DNA of 64,000 nt. Source: Henricia sp. BOLD:AAB3569 (taxonomy: Eukaryota; Echinodermata; Asteroidea; Spinulosida; Echinasteridae). Of this stretch, positions 1 to 12,639 are shown in pieces. A model generated the notes under the pieces. The model was not told the origin of the DNA and searched no databases. It saw nothing but the letters and a program-made list of their open reading frames with translations. Every line of letters starts with the position of its first letter. Within the stretch, counting starts at the first letter, position 1. The position numbers and the translations under genes were made by a program. The stretch covers positions 30,812 through 94,811 of the forward strand of contig JBBELK010000447.1 in the NCBI GenBank assembly GCA_037783545.1, in the 5' to 3' direction.

Positions 1-356
1 CACCGTTGTATATGGGCCGTGTGCATGCTTGCGCGTCGTTGTTAAAGCCCTGTTTCCATATAGACGTAACAAACGCAAACTAGCAACGCAAACAGTAACG
101 CAGACAGTCGGCAAAGTTGAACCAAGTTTAACTGTTTTTCCGATTGTTTCCGTCAGTGTTTGCGTTGCAGTTGTTTGCGTCTAGTCTGCGTGCGCGCGTT
201 ACGGTTATATGTCAACTAGGCTTAAAGCACCGTGTGAACGAGCTGAACGTACATCGCGCGACGCAGATGTCACCCATGCACGTTACTGGCACATAACATG
301 GCGGAAACCATTGCATTGTTGCGTTACATTACATCACATTACAAAGTCCTATATAT
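1..356. other. Unassigned intergenic sequence
   Basis: I see no gene, RNA or clear repeat here. The stretch is CpG-containing with several ACGCAAAC-like words near 60-190 that look like degenerate short repeats, but no inverted ends could be paired. Confidence 0.4.
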
Positions 357-752
357 TACTATTCGCTGGCAGAGTGTGACGTAAATTTGCGCGCGGACGC
401 GCGTACCTCTTTGACAACGGTTCACGCTACTTCCATGTCAACGCGTTTCTCCATTCGTTTTGCACAGGAGCCACACGCGGAACATTTTTTGTTGAGTTTT
501 CTGTTACAAACGTCACAAAATAAGGCGGTATGGTAGCGTATCGCCTTGAGAGTAGGCATACATGTTGTATGAGCAAACCATAGCAAGTCATTATGGTCCT
601 TATTTTTAAATATTTTCTTCTAAAAGAATTTAGTAAAACACACTGTGCGCAAACAAAATGGATGTAAAACGTGAGCGTGAACCATGCCAATAACCATAAA
701 GTTACGGTCCAGCGCCCGCAATGTGTCGTCACGACTCTGCCAGCGAATAGTA
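357..752. mobile_element. MITE with TACTATTCGCTGGCAGAGT ends
   Basis: The left end TACTATTCGCTGGCAGAGT at 357 is matched in inverted orientation at 734-752. The roughly 0.4-kb interior has no coding capacity. A second, half-length copy of the left portion lies at 6789-6952, including the CAACGCGTTTCTCCATTCG core, so this is a dispersed family. The superfamily is not identified. No convincing target duplication was seen. Confidence 0.6.
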
Positions 753-859
753 CGATTACGAGAGTTTGTCCGTGTGACTCTAAAATATATTGTAATCGTA
801 CAACTATCGGTCAACGACGAGAATTCTTATCATTCCATTGTGATACGATTGTAATCGTA

Positions 860-1235
860 CACTGCAAAAAATATTTTCTTATAAGAAAATATTTCTTGAA
901 ATTTTCTTATATTTTTCTTAAAATATTCTTGTTTCAAGATTTTTTTAAGAAACTAAGAAAAATTTTCTAGGGCATAAGATTTTTTTTCTTGAAATGTACT
1001 GGCTGCACGGAAAACTAGAAAATATTTTATAATAAGAAAATATTTCTTGAAATTTTCTTAGATTTTTCTTAAAATATTCTTGTTTCAAGATTTTTTAAAG
1101 AAACTAAGAAAACCTTTCTAGGGCATGAGATTTTTTTTCTTGAAATGTACTGGCTGCATGGAAAATTCGAAAATATTTTCTTATAAGAAAATATTTCTAG
1201 ATTTTTTCTTAGATTTTTCTCAAATTATTCGTTTC
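860..1235. repeat. AAGAAAATATTTTCTT-rich tandem array
   Basis: About two and a half tandem copies of a roughly 150-bp unit; the word GGCTGCAYGG recurs at 1001 and 1152. The units are built from palindromic AAGAAAATATTTCTT words. The array begins with CACTGCAAAAA after TA, the same start seen on other AAGAAA-rich arrays in this window (5615-6252, 20839-23262). It therefore looks like the subterminal repeat region of a DNA transposon with CACTG ends whose other end is missing or diverged. Confidence 0.6.
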
Positions 1236-2501
1236 AAAAATTGTTTTACGACACCTTCCAGCTTATTTTGCAATGAATAGTACAAAATACCGTGACTGTT
1301 TCATATCTAAATTACCATCGTTTAATGAACCGATGGAAATAAAGTCAATATTTAATGGATAACAACGAAAACCCGAGAAATTAAGTGCATCTGTACGACA
1401 ACGTGTACCGAAACGACTTATAAAACGGCTATTACGGCATACAGCTTTTGACGGTGAAAACATGTGAAAATTACTTCAAACAAAACAAAATTCGACGGGG
1501 TAAGTAAGTAAATTATTTTGTAAGTAATTTATTATTTTGTGCACATGCAATGTAAAATGTATAGATATTTTCGCAAATTTGTATAAACAAATACTCAATT
1601 CATGCATAATTTTTAGAGAATTCAGAATTGCGAAATCAATCTGTCGTTCCTGTGATTTTATGAAATTCCCGCCTAAACCAAGTCTGGTGCCACGCCAGTC
1701 CAATCTAAAATATTAAGTTTTCCGGCCGGGGGGCCAGACTAAATTAACCGCCAACGTGTACGTGTCACATCGAGTGCCATATCACGCACGTAGCCTGATC
1801 CGGTGTGTTTGCACTTTTCTACGATCGTCCAGACTTCAAAATTCGAGCAAGAGAATAATTTTTAAAAGGTGAGTGTTGTATTTGCATCTTCATGTGGGCT
1901 TTTATTGCCACTTTTATTGTTTATTGCTAACCAGTTATTGTGTTCAGTCAGTTGTTCATGTCTGCACATATATGCACGGCCGATCGACGTGGTCGAGTTG
2001 TGCATGGCGAACTACATGTAGGCCTATGCCTATAGTACATAGCCCTAGCGTGTACATGTATATGGCATGGTATGGTAGTGTAGAGGACTAGTAATAGTAA
2101 GTATATAGGTTGTTGTGTAGTATACGTACGTATACATGTAGGTCTACATTTCTGATTGTACATGTCATGCATGTCTGCATGTACTATAGGCCCTAGGATT
2201 TGCTAGGTCTAAATGTACACTGTCATTGATTGACATTGTTCACCATGTACATTATAAAATGAAAGTGCTGTACTGCAGTAGTGGGCCCTGGGACATGCAG
2301 ACATGTGGGAAGTGCTCGTCACTGAGTTGTAAAAACATAGGGAGGCCTACAGTACATGTGCCGTATACTAGTACTAGTACTAGGCCATACAAATTTACCG
2401 GTACCACTTCACTAACTTGTCAGTTTTATAATACTACCGTACCTGGGCCTGTTGTCACGGTTATGTTTGGATAGGTCATAGGCTTCATTATTTGTTGTTT
2501 T
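1236..2501. other. Unassigned intergenic sequence
   Basis: No gene or RNA recognised. A splice-donor-like AAAAGGTGAGTG occurs near 1864 and several ACATGTAC words appear at 2010-2400. The open frames here are short and have no recognisable family features. Confidence 0.35.
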
Positions 2502-2906
2502 GGTATTTTTTTCGTATACATTGAACAAAGATTTTAAGGAAATTACCTCCTGGAATCAACACATAATGTAATTTTAAGATATACTTCCCACTTGCACTTT
2601 TGTCGCAAATGTTGCTTTTCTGTAGAAAAATCACGTTTTGTTCTTCAAAAATTGCCTTCAGTTAGTGCACAAGATAACCATTCACGCGCGCGCGCAGCGC
2701 CCTCTGTTGTCGCGCTTACGCACAGACCGCTCGCCGCGTCATTTTGTGCATTACTTTATGCAGTAATTTTATCATTTATTTATCTCAGAAATGCAACATT
2801 TGCGACAAAAGTGCAAGTGGGAAGTATATCTTAAAATTACATTATGTGTTGATTCCAGGAGGTAATTTCCTTAAAATCTTTGTTCAATGTATATGAAAAA
2901 AATACC
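2502..2906. mobile_element. Fold-back MITE, about 118-bp inverted ends
   Basis: The left arm begins GGTATTTTTTTCGTATACA at 2502 and is repeated in near-perfect inverted order up to 2906, covering the words CTCCTGGAATC and ACTTGCACTTTTGTCGCAAA. The central 150 bp is GC-rich and unique. It is non-coding and its superfamily is unassigned. The high arm identity suggests either a fairly young insertion or arm conversion. Confidence 0.75.
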
Positions 2907-4000
2907 GTCGTTTTTTTAGGCCTGCTCTAATTTTAGTTAGTATTAGTTTTTTTTTAAATGCATGTTTGTCGTTATATAAAAACTGTGATAAATGGGCCAT
3001 GTTACTTGTTATGTTAGTAAAAAATCCACATTAATTTTTTAGTTTCTGTGAGTAATGTTTTCTTTTTGATATTTTCTTTGCAGCTGCTGAAAGAATTGCA
3101 GTGCAGCTACGCAAAGGACATCTGTACAGAAGACGGGGATCGCCATGGTGGTCAGGAATCATAAAGCAGGCAGAAAATTATGCAGTGCCTGCAAAAATAT
3201 ACTAACTAGAAAACACCTGCAACGATAAGCAAGGTACGTCGTATTCATTTTGTATTTGCTTTTGTTTTATATGATAGGCGTTTGGAAGGTTACTCATCGA
3301 AAGGTCAAGACTTTTAAAATCTCATTAAAGCATACAACTGCAACCTTGCAGCCAAAGGTTAAAATCCACCACTTTCAGAAAAAAAGTGCAAATATGTTTT
3401 TGAAATAAAAACACTGGGCGTTTATCATTGCTTTTTGAAGACGGGCAAGAATGTGAAGGGGAGAGGTCAAAAAAGTGGAATAGCAAAGAGAAGAAGACAA
3501 TATTGTGCTAAAATAGGTACTAAAATGTAATGTTTAATTTTGTTTCAGAGCTTACAGTTACTGCCTGTTGCCTGCTCATTCCATTGTTGATGGCCGAAAA
3601 GGATCTGACTATATGATGTCATTGACAAGGTAACTTAATTGTCCAATGTAATTTTAAGGCTCATGGCTGTGCTGCCCGGTGCATCGTAGCTGGTGGTAGA
3701 ATGGGTTGCAGTAATATATTATTTAACTGTTCAGTACTATTATTTAACTGTTCAATACTTTAGTTTTATCTAAGACTATTCTGAGGAAAACTGGAACAAC
3801 AAATTACCTTTCAATATACCCAGCACGACATGTGATAAAAGTACATCACCCCAAACCTTTTGTTAAAACACAAACATTAATCTGATGTTTGAGACAAATG
3901 GGGAGCAAAGGAAGCCAAAGGGGTAACCATTTGTCACATACATGTATCTTGCAGACAATGCTTCCCTAATTTATAAATGAAATAAAGCTGAAAATAGTAT
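2907..4000. other. Unassigned sequence with splice-like signals
   Basis: No protein family is recognisable. There are acceptor-like TTTGCAG (about 3083) and TTTCAG (about 3549) and donor-like CAAGGTACGT (about 3229) and CAAGGTAACT (about 3630). The pieces between them have no common open frame. A non-coding transcript or an old gene fragment is possible but unproven. Confidence 0.25.
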
Positions 4001-4184
4001 ACAAATATTGACTGCTCATGAGGGTGATGGTGCAAACTATTGTCCCAAGATGATCTTGAGATGGCATGCCTGCTATTTTCCTGAGGTCGCAGGCCGAGAG
4101 AAAATAGCAGGCATGCCATGTCAAGATCACCTAGGGGCGGTATAGTTTGCACCATCACCCAAATATAGAGCAGTCAATATTTGT
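4001..4184. mobile_element. Short hairpin MITE
   Basis: A 184-bp near-palindrome. ACAAATATTGACTGCTC at 4001 returns inverted at about 4168-4184, and GGCATGCCTGCTATTTTC mirrors GAAAATAGCAGGCATGCC around a centre near 4088. Non-coding, family unassigned. Confidence 0.7.
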
Positions 4185-5614
4185 TTTATATACATGTACC
4201 TCATACATTGATTTTTTTTGTCAAATGATTGGTACATGTATTTCTTGACAAAATTAAGTTAACCGAGAGCAAGCCAAAATGCAGTGGTTGCTTAATGCGA
4301 ACGCCCGCTTGCTGGCACACGCACACATACTGGCACATGGGCGTGATATTCTCTACGCCCTGGGGAATAGTATTTTAAAACGTATTATCCTTTGACCTTG
4401 ATGCAAAAGGTCAGACAATAGTTGCGCACAGAAAAGGTTGAATTAATCCATGTCGCGTGATCTGCTTTTAACCAATCGGTGAACGAGAATCATTGTATGA
4501 GGTATATAATATTTAATATTTCAGTTAACTGATTCTTGCTATATTGTTTACTTACATTTGAACAGGAGCCTATAGTTCCAACCCCTACCCTGGTCATCAA
4601 GGGAAACCCCTTCACCACAGTGGACCTTGCCATAAAATGGATGGAACCGTTCTGTGCACCACCAGCAGTATACCATTGGGCATTTCCGCAACTTTTGCAG
4701 CTTTTTATGTGTATGGTGTAGATTATCCTCGACAGGGTAAAAACACTCCTTTTTTTATCAGCAGTACCTTGCATGTATGAGGTATATAAAACAAATATAG
4801 ACTTCGTCAGTGAGTGAATCACTAAGTTGTTGATATTGGTGATGACATCATTCAAGCTCTAGCGGGGAATTCAAACTTCAGGATCTGTCGTGTCTGATCA
4901 TGATGGCTCCAACATTGACAACCGAGTAAGTCATTCACTGACGACATCTGCTTGAGTGGAGACCTCTGCTTGAGGTAAGAGAAAAAAATCCTCACTCATG
5001 AAAAATTACCGTTGAACATGTGTGTAAACCAAGCTGATAAAATTATTTGGGTCTACATTATATTTTACATAAAGGTTTTCTAGTAACAAAGAGCGTTTTA
5101 CATGTACCTCCAAACTCTCCTTCGTAATGTAACCTGTATTCTAAACTGGTTATGTGTCCGTCCATCAAATTTCTTAATTACATGTAGAGCTCTGTTAGGG
5201 ACGGCAGTAATCCATTTGTTAGATTATAGCAAATTCCATGTTTTTAATTGAAATCAATAAAAAAATCCATATTTTGAAGGTACAAATTCCAATTTTTCAG
5301 TGAAATGCAAATTTCTGTGAGGAATTCTTTGAGAAATTTAAATAAAACCTGTATCATTGGAAATCTTTGGATGATGGGTTACGTTAGTGCATGACTTTAG
5401 AAATCTGATGAGTCTTTCATCCAGGTTTTGTCATATGATGTGTATAACATGAAATTGATGTGTGTAAAAGATAATTATTTTTTACTGTTAATCAATTTTG
5501 TATTCTTTCATTGCATGCACCTTCCTTCTTCAGCTGGGATTCAAACTCCATCTAATGACACGTCTTTTCCTCGCAACTTGCCTTATAGTGGTGACAGACA
5601 GGTTTCTAAAAAAA
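4185..5614. other. Unassigned intergenic sequence
   Basis: No supported gene. Short open frames near 4536-4721 and 5428-5631 show no domain or homology I recognise. The sequence is mixed AT-rich intergenic DNA. Confidence 0.35.
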
Positions 5615-6252
5615 TTATTTTCTTTTTTTAAGAAAAAACGCTCACCTTAACCCTTTGCTTTGACTAGGAAAAAAACAAATTAAGATTTTTTTTCTAGAAG
5701 AGCTAGAAAAAGTTTGTAGCTCTCCTAGAAAAATTTTCTTAAAATTTTCTTATTCTTGTCTCACTCCCAAGAAAATTAAGATTTTTTTTCTAGAAGAGCT
5801 AGAAAAAGTTTCTAGCTCTCCTAGAAAAATTTTCTTAAAATTTTCTTACTTTCTTGTCTCACTCCCAAGAAAATTTTTCAAGAAAAGTTTTCTAGTATGT
5901 TTTCTTAAAATAAGAAAATAATTTTCTTGTTTTAAGAAAATATATCTTATCTAAGAAAATATTTCTTAAAAGTAAGAAATATTTTCTTACGATATTTTCT
6001 TATTTAAAGAAAATTATTTTCTTAAGAAATGTTTTAAGAAACGTTTTCTAGTATGTTTTCTTAAAATAAGAAAATAATTTTCTTGTTTTAAGAAAATCAA
6101 TCTTACCCAAGAAAATATTTCCTTACGATATTTTCTTATTTTAAGAAAATTATTTTCTTAAGATAAGAAAAATATTTTCTTGGCTCACTCCCAAGAAAAT
6201 TTTCTAGTTTTAAGATTTGTTTTTTCTTAAAATAAGAAAAATTTTGCAGTGT
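5615..6252. repeat. AAGAAAA/TTTTCTT palindromic array
   Basis: Dense palindromic words such as TTTTCTTAAAATAAGAAAA recur. A direct repeat of about 115 bp is visible, with AGAAGAGCTAGAAAAAGTTT at 5696 and again at about 5795. The array ends in TTTTGCAGTG followed by TA, the inverted form of the CACTGCAAAA start at 860. I read it as the right subterminal region of a CACTG-ended DNA transposon with its left end eroded. Confidence 0.55.
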
Positions 6253-6509
6253 ATAGACCTTTATCACGATGCGGCCATCTTCCATTTTCTCCTATTAAAT
6301 GAACGTATCCAAAGCGAGGCTTGCATACATAAATTGTTTGGTCCTGTTTTGAAATCGTTCATTGTGTGCATCACAATGGCACAAGGCAGGCGCTGCGCGA
6401 TCAAGAGAGCGCGCAGCGTATCTCAACGGGAGATTACACGCGCTATATCGCGCGGTAGCGCAGACGCACTGATCGTGCCTGACACGTACGGTGGGGAACA
6501 AGACAGTAT

Positions 6510-6713
6510 GGAGGTTTAGATGCACGTAAAACGCGAACGTGAATGGCTTTGAACAGATCTGAGGAGATCTTAGAACAGATAAAAACAAAAACGCCAGATA
6601 AAACATTTGATGTGACCAAGATTCGAGCCCGAGTTAAAGAATCTCCTCATGAGGTGACCGGTGCTGAATGAATTTCGCGTTCACGTTCGCGTTTTACGTG
6701 CATCTAAACCTCC
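6510..6713. mobile_element. MITE with GGAGGTTTAGATGCACG ends
   Basis: GGAGGTTTAGATGCACGTAA at 6510 is mirrored by TTACGTGCATCTAAACCTCC ending at 6713, with inverted arms of about 35 bp. The interior is about 130 bp and non-coding. Superfamily unknown. Confidence 0.65.
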
Positions 6714-6788
6714 CTAAAGATGGACGCACCGTACGTGCGCTTCGCTCATTCCCAGCGCGAGCGAAACCGTGCGCGTGATAAGGGTCTT

Positions 6789-6952
6789 TTCGCTGGCAGA
6801 GTGTGATGTCAATTTCCGCGCTCACTTCTTTGGCAACAATTCACGCTACTTGCACGACAACGCGTTTCTCCATTCGTTTTGCACGGGAGTACGAGTCACA
6901 GTGAGAACATTTTCTGTTGAGTTTTTCTGATACAAACATTACAAAATAAGGC
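6789..6952. mobile_element. Half copy of the 357-752 MITE family
   Basis: The region starting TTCGCTGGCAGAGTGTGA matches 361-535 at about 80 percent by eye. It stops abruptly where LINE-like coding begins, so the LINE insertion or a later deletion removed the rest. Confidence 0.5.
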
Positions 6953-6955
6953 GAC

Positions 6956-8705
6956 ATAAAACGGAGAATATGTTGGTTGTCCTACCGACATCGCAAATAA
7001 TTTCAATGAATATTTTTCAACAATTGGTGTACGTATGGCCGCTGAAAATCACACAAGTTCAAATGAGGCCGATGATTCTCACGACCATTCTCTTGTTTCT
7101 TCACCAGATTACGAACATTGTTCTCTCCCTAGTATCCCAGAAGAGTTTGTCAAAAAGCAAATTGCATCTTTAATTTGTCGGTTGGGAAAGCAACAGGCCC
7201 AGATGGTACTAGCGTTAATATGATTAAAATGGCTGCACCTTTTATTACTAAGTCTTTAACGCATATACATGTATTTAACCTCTCCATAATAAATGAACAG
7301 CATCCCAAGGCATGGAAACATGCTTCAGTTACACCTATTCATAAAGGAGGCGATAAGTGCAACGCATGTAATTACCGACCCATATCAATCTTGCCGATTA
7401 TCTCTAAAATCCTAGAAAGATGGATACACTCGAACATGTACTCGTACCTTGATGAAAATAATTTCATTCCTGTTTGTCAATCTGGATATTGGCCTTTGCA
7501 CCCAACAGAAAGTACACTAAACGATTTAACAAACGAGTGTCTTCAAGCTATGGATCACGGGAGAATGACCGGAACAGTTTTCCTAGATTTCAGTAAGGCA
7601 TTTGACTGCGTTGACCATAACATTCTTTTAGAAAAATTAGAAAAGCTGAACATGTCGATTTCGGTAATAAACTGGTTTAAGTCCTATCTCAGTGATCGCA
7701 GTCAAACCGTTAATATTAGTAAACATATATCAAAATCCTTGCCTATAAGTGTCGGTGTACCACAAGGATTGTTCCTTACATATACATATGACCTGCCTCT
7801 TTATGTATCCGATAAGTTATATATGTATGCCGATGACTCTACACTAACGTGCAGTTCCGAAAGCATTGTCGAAATTGAAACTATAGCCTTAACAAGTCAT
7901 TAGACACTATTCATCTGTGGTCCGTTAAAAATAAAATCAAAATTAATGCCAGTAAAACTAAATGTATGCTAATTGGCTCAAAGAAAAAGATAAGCGCGCA
8001 TGAGCTCAGAGTACACATTAATAATAATCAAGTGCATAACGTTAAATCGTTTAAATGCTTGGGTGTTATTATTGATGAAACCTTAAGTTGGAACCAACAT
8101 GTCAAATATGTAAAGAAGACAGTTTTCTCGAAATTAGTTAAAAGAATTCGCGACTGTGTAACTCAACAGCACATGAACACCCTTATGTTAAGCTTAGTCA
8201 TGCCTAGTCTAGATTATTGTTGCACAGTATGGGGTGACCGTTACGCATCTCATAACACTGTCTTGAACAAATGCCTCAAACGTGCAGCCAGAATAATACT
8301 GAAATGCGATTTCCTAACGCCATCAGCTGACATGTTTAAAAAGCTCGACTGGCTTGCCTATCCAGAGAGAGTTAAAACAAGAAAGCTATATTTGTCTTTA
8401 GAAACATCAATTCCTTGGCCCCGCAGTATATGGCAAGTCTATTTACACCTTACGTACAAACTCGAGAAACTCGTCAATCTGCCGAAAAGACACTGAAAAT
8501 TCCCTTTGCACGAAAGGGGTCTTACGCCTCGAGTTTTGTTGTTGTTGTTGTACAAATGTATCTTATTCCAGTTTGTTAGTAATTATGAAGTTGTTCAATT
8601 TAGTATATTTGTTCTATGTGTGTTTGCAGGGCCCCAATGGAAACCAGTTTTTGTAAACTGTTTGGGCACACCCTGGGTAAATAAATGGAATAAATAAATA
8701 TAAAT
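6956..8705 (+). pseudogene. 5'-truncated non-LTR retrotransposon (LINE), reverse transcriptase
   Basis: Encodes part of a Jockey/CR1/L2-type reverse transcriptase. Visible pieces, in order: the pre-RT stretch with EYFSTIG (about 6997-7020), the GPDG region, NYRPISILPIISKILER, FLDFSKAFDCVDHNILLEKL (catalytic motif A), GVPQG, YADD (catalytic motif C, about 7828), then the C-terminal thumb and connection with KCLGVIIDETLSWNQH. The endonuclease is absent because of 5' truncation. It is non-functional. There is a frame change near 7180, a loss of about nine residues right after GVPQG where the family usually has SILGPLLFLIYIND, and another one-base frame change near 7890 followed by a stop. The 3' tail is an AAATA/AATAAA microsatellite at about 8678-8710, typical of target-primed insertion. 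Confidence 0.85.
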
Positions 8706-8834
8706 AAATGTATTATAGGCCCTACAATAAATTGACAAAACACGCGTGTGACGACCCCATATCGCTTGTAATCGTATTACAATCCATTTCCCCCCGCGCG
8801 CGAGCGTGCTTCCTGCCTCACACCGCGCGCGCCT

Positions 8835-9061
8835 GGGGCCAATTTCCTAAATTTAAAGCCGTTTAGCAGAAAAAGTTGCTTAATCCAAAATTCGTTTGCT
8901 TTAAAAATAATGGGTTGATAGTAAAAATTGTATGTCAACTTGTGTTCTTATCAAGAATAGCAGATACATACAATTTTGACTATTAACCCATTTTTTTAAA
9001 AAGCAAACAAATTTTGGATTAAGCAAATTTGTCTGCTAAACAGCTTTATGAAATTGGCCCC
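8835..9061. mobile_element. Fold-back MITE with GGGGCCAATTTC ends
   Basis: GGGGCCAATTTC at 8835 is mirrored by GAAATTGGCCCC ending at 9061. The arms continue inward through TTAATCCAAAATTCGTTTGC and its mirror. The same family occurs at 21651-21896, and a degraded end-like piece lies near 29555. Non-coding. Confidence 0.75.
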
Positions 9062-9487
9062 TAGCCTACTACCAGGGCGCCGTGCTAACGTCGTGCCAAG
9101 TTGATTTAATTGGACACGATCGACGCGATGTTTGAAGCGGGCCTAACTTTGGCAATCTCGGAACTATGCATTATCTAATGTTCGCTGCTGGTTACATAGC
9201 TTTTGTGCACTCTGTTACATGTAATAGAAAACGGATTTTATCATCAGTGAAATCTGCGCCGACGCGACGCATGATGAGCGAGCGACATCATGAGCGATAG
9301 CAGCCATGATAGGGCAAAATTTGTGAAAAACAACGACGTATGTTTTATGCAAGCGCAAACATCAAATACTCGTTGATAAAACTATAAATTATCCTCGTCC
9401 TAGAAGTTACAAGTGCTAAAGTGACAAAATGAACGTTGCGCAGCTAAGGAGAGTTTCGTGAAATCGATCTTGGGTTTATATGGCGTA
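9062..9487. other. Unassigned intergenic sequence
   Basis: GC-mixed, CpG-containing sequence with no open frame worth calling and no paired repeats detected. Confidence 0.35.
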
Positions 9488-10120
9488 CACTGTAAAACCC
9501 GAGAACACATGACGCGTTTATAAAATAAGTGCGCGTGTTTATAACGCTAAACATAGTGTGTACTTTCTAAACAGTTGTGTTTAGATCGTGTTTATATTAC
9601 TCGAACACGGCGTTTAAAAGGGGGATTTTTTTGCAGATGTATAATTAAAACCAAGTTGTGAGTCAAACATCAAATCTAAAAGAAACATTAGAAAGCACAA
9701 AGGCACATGTGATGCTGCGCTAAATGGAACACAAATTTAAGTACCAAACAACGTTATAATGAAAAGTTATTGGATTATAAGATGGAAAAATAATCAAACC
9801 TTTATTTATTTATTTTATGTAAGGAAATTGTAATCAGTCGAAATTTACAACAACTTTGCTGGAGAAATTTAACAGCTTTATTCAAACTGGGCACATGTGT
9901 ACAACAGTAAACACCAGAGTAAACACTGTGTTCAGTTTGTGTTCAGTTTACTCTTCAGCCCGCTCAACACGGTGTTTAGTTTGCACGACTGATCATACGC
10001 AAATCGTTCCTCAAGGCCATTAGGTCAGTCGGAATTTCCTCGTCCGTGTAACACCCAAAATACTTAACCAAAAAACTTAACCAAAAAACTGCATATCTTG
10101 TGAAAAATTGCATAAGAGCC

Positions 10121-12480
10121 TCAACATGGAATGGCCTCAGGAAAACGAGTTGACAAATCCATGATGGTCAACAAAAACTGGTACCCAGACTTCGTCCGCG
10201 GCAAAGGACCAACACAATCCACTGGGACTCTTGAAAATGGCTCATCAAATGCAGGAATTGGAATCATCGGTGCAGGCTTAATAGACGGTTGCGGCTTTCC
10301 CACCATCTGGCATGTATGGCACGTCTTGCAGAAATTCACCACGTCTTGGTGTAGCTTCGGCCAATAAAAATGTGCCATGACTCTAGACTGAGTCTTTCGA
10401 ATACCAAGATGACCTGCAACTGGAATCTCGTGTGCGATTCTCAGGATCTCGTCACGGTAGCAAGGAGGAACAACAATTTGATGAACAAAACTCCATTCTT
10501 CATCAGCTGGTTTCTGGGTAGGTCTCCATTTCCTCATTAACACGCCAGATTTGACGTAGTAGCATTCCGGAACCCCTCGAGCTTCTTCCTCAGAACACGC
10601 TGTCTGGGCGAGCTTCATCAAAACTGGGTCCACTTGTTGATGCTCTATAAGCGAGGAACGGCTAAACTTAGCATCTTGAGACACTCCCTCATCTTCTAAA
10701 TTATTGAAGAAGGTTTCAGCCAGCCAAACACCAGAGTCGTCCTCTATCGGCACTGACTCTGCAGCCTCCTTCTGCATCTGCTTCATCTGAGATCTCGTTA
10801 CTGCACATTCGGGGAAGATTTATGGAAACTCCTCCTCCAAAGACTGAATTTCTAGTTCCTCCACAGGATTACCAGAGACAATAGGGGATGCCAACACTTT
10901 GCCACCCGCGACGTAGTTGCCTAGCAAAAACCCAACACATTTCATCGGTAGACTAGGAACAACTCCAACAACCACAGGGCCAGTGAACAAGTCACATCTC
11001 AAATTCACCCTATGCAACGGGACAGGCATATAACTACCCCCAATACCTTGAATCAACATCTTCGCATTCAGCGAACTTTCTGGAGACAAAGACATTACGT
11101 CCTCCAGCATCATTGATTGTGACGCGCCTGTATCCCGCAGGATAACAACTGGATTATCGGCTTCATCCGTTGCGCTGGACACATCACCACGATAAATAAA
11201 ATCTTTGTAGATTTCATCAACTCGGTCGATTTCATCAACCATCTTCGAAGAAGAAACACGGTCGCCATCGGCCTCACCGGACTTCTCACGAAGTAGAATG
11301 TCATTACGGACAAAAGCGACAGGATTTTCAGAACGCTGACGCTCATCAGCCAGGAACTTGAAGCATCTCGCCTTCGAGTGACCCTTCTTGTGACAGTACC
11401 CACACGGAGGAAACACGTTCTTCTTGGCGTCACTTGGCGAAGAAGACTTCTCAGTCGGCCCGGGATCTCCAGTGCTAGACTGTGCCTCGGAACCTGACTT
11501 GACCTTATCACTGTATTTGTAGAATTTTTTTGGCTGGATATTATTGTTATTTTTGCTCATTTTGTGAGTTAAGTCATACTCATCAGCTATGATTGCAGCT
11601 TTCTTTAGCTTAGTGATCTGGTGCTCTTCCAAATGGGTTTTGATACTCAGGGGGACACTGTTTTTGAACTCTTCCATGAGTACAACCTCTTTCAACTCGG
11701 AATAATTCTTCTCAACTTTGAGCGATTGATACCAATGACTTTTTTTCTAGCGAACTCAACGTAGGTATGGCCAAACGATTTAGTCAAGTTACGGAATTTC
11801 TGCCGATAGGCCTCAGGAACCAGTTCATGGGCATTCACAATGGCTGCCTTCACTGTAGCATAATCACTACACTGGTCCTTGGAAAGTGTGGCATAGACTT
11901 TCTGAGCCTTACCCACAAAAGTGCTCTGCAGGAGCAAAGGCCAATACCTCTCGGGCCAACCGAGACTTTCAGCAGTTTTCTCGAACGACAGAAAAAAAGT
12001 TTCAACGTCATGTTCGTTGAACTTTGGCACCAACCTAACGTTTTTCGCTAGATCAAAGTCACCTGGAGTTTTCACTTTGTCTGTATTTTTCTTAGCACCT
12101 AATTCACTTTGAGGTCATGTTCGAGTTCAAGCTTTCGCATTTTTCTTTCTTGCCTTTGCCTTTCTCTCTCTTTGTCTTCAAACTCAAGTCTGAGCCTTTA
12201 TTTGTTTTCTTTCCTTTCACTTTCTTTTTCTTTTTCTTGCCTTTCTCTTTCTTGCTTCTCGAATTCAAGTCTGAGCTTTTCCTTTTCAAGCTCAATCTTG
12301 GCAAGCTCAATTTCTCGATCAACGGACTGTGGAGACTTAGCCACGTCTAGGTTTAGGTTCTCAGCGAGAACACTAACTAGCTTGTGCTTCTTAGCACTTC
12401 GAGAAATGTCCAAGGTGAGAAATTTGGCAAGTTCGTGCAACTCGTCTTTGGTCAACTGCCTTAACTATAATGGTTTGATA
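10121..12480 (-). mobile_element. Ty3/Gypsy-type LTR retrotransposon fossil (broken)
   Basis: A minus-strand relic of an LTR retroelement. Recognisable parts, in coding order: a gag-like region rich in charged coiled-coil sequence (about 12.5-11.7 kb), a CCHC zinc knuckle (C-x2-C-x4-H-x4-C, near 11.4 kb), a retropepsin-like DTGAS motif (near 11.1 kb), then an H2C2 zinc-binding domain and the beginning of a DDE integrase core (about 10.7-10.1 kb). No pair of LTRs was recognised, so age can only be guessed as old. It is clearly incomplete and broken in several places. The gag and integrase arrangement fits Ty3/Gypsy. Confidence 0.8.
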
Positions 12481-12639
12481 ATTTAAACTCCTTTTCACCT
12501 CAAGGGCCAACCTCTGCGCGTAAAACGAACGGGAATTTCAAATTTCTACCAGGGAACCCGGCCTGCCCACAACGCCCGCGGATGAGTCCCACAATTTTGT
12601 CTTTGTTTCTCTTCTTGTCTTTAACCTAAACTTGCTATG

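Noticed and set aside
3084-3640. Host gene exons upstream of the LINE
   Set aside because: Splice-like sites exist but the pieces between them share no open frame and resemble no protein.
12104-12486. Ser/Leu/Phe-rich plus-strand frames
   Set aside because: They are antisense shadows of the Lys/Glu-rich gag-like region of the Gypsy fossil.
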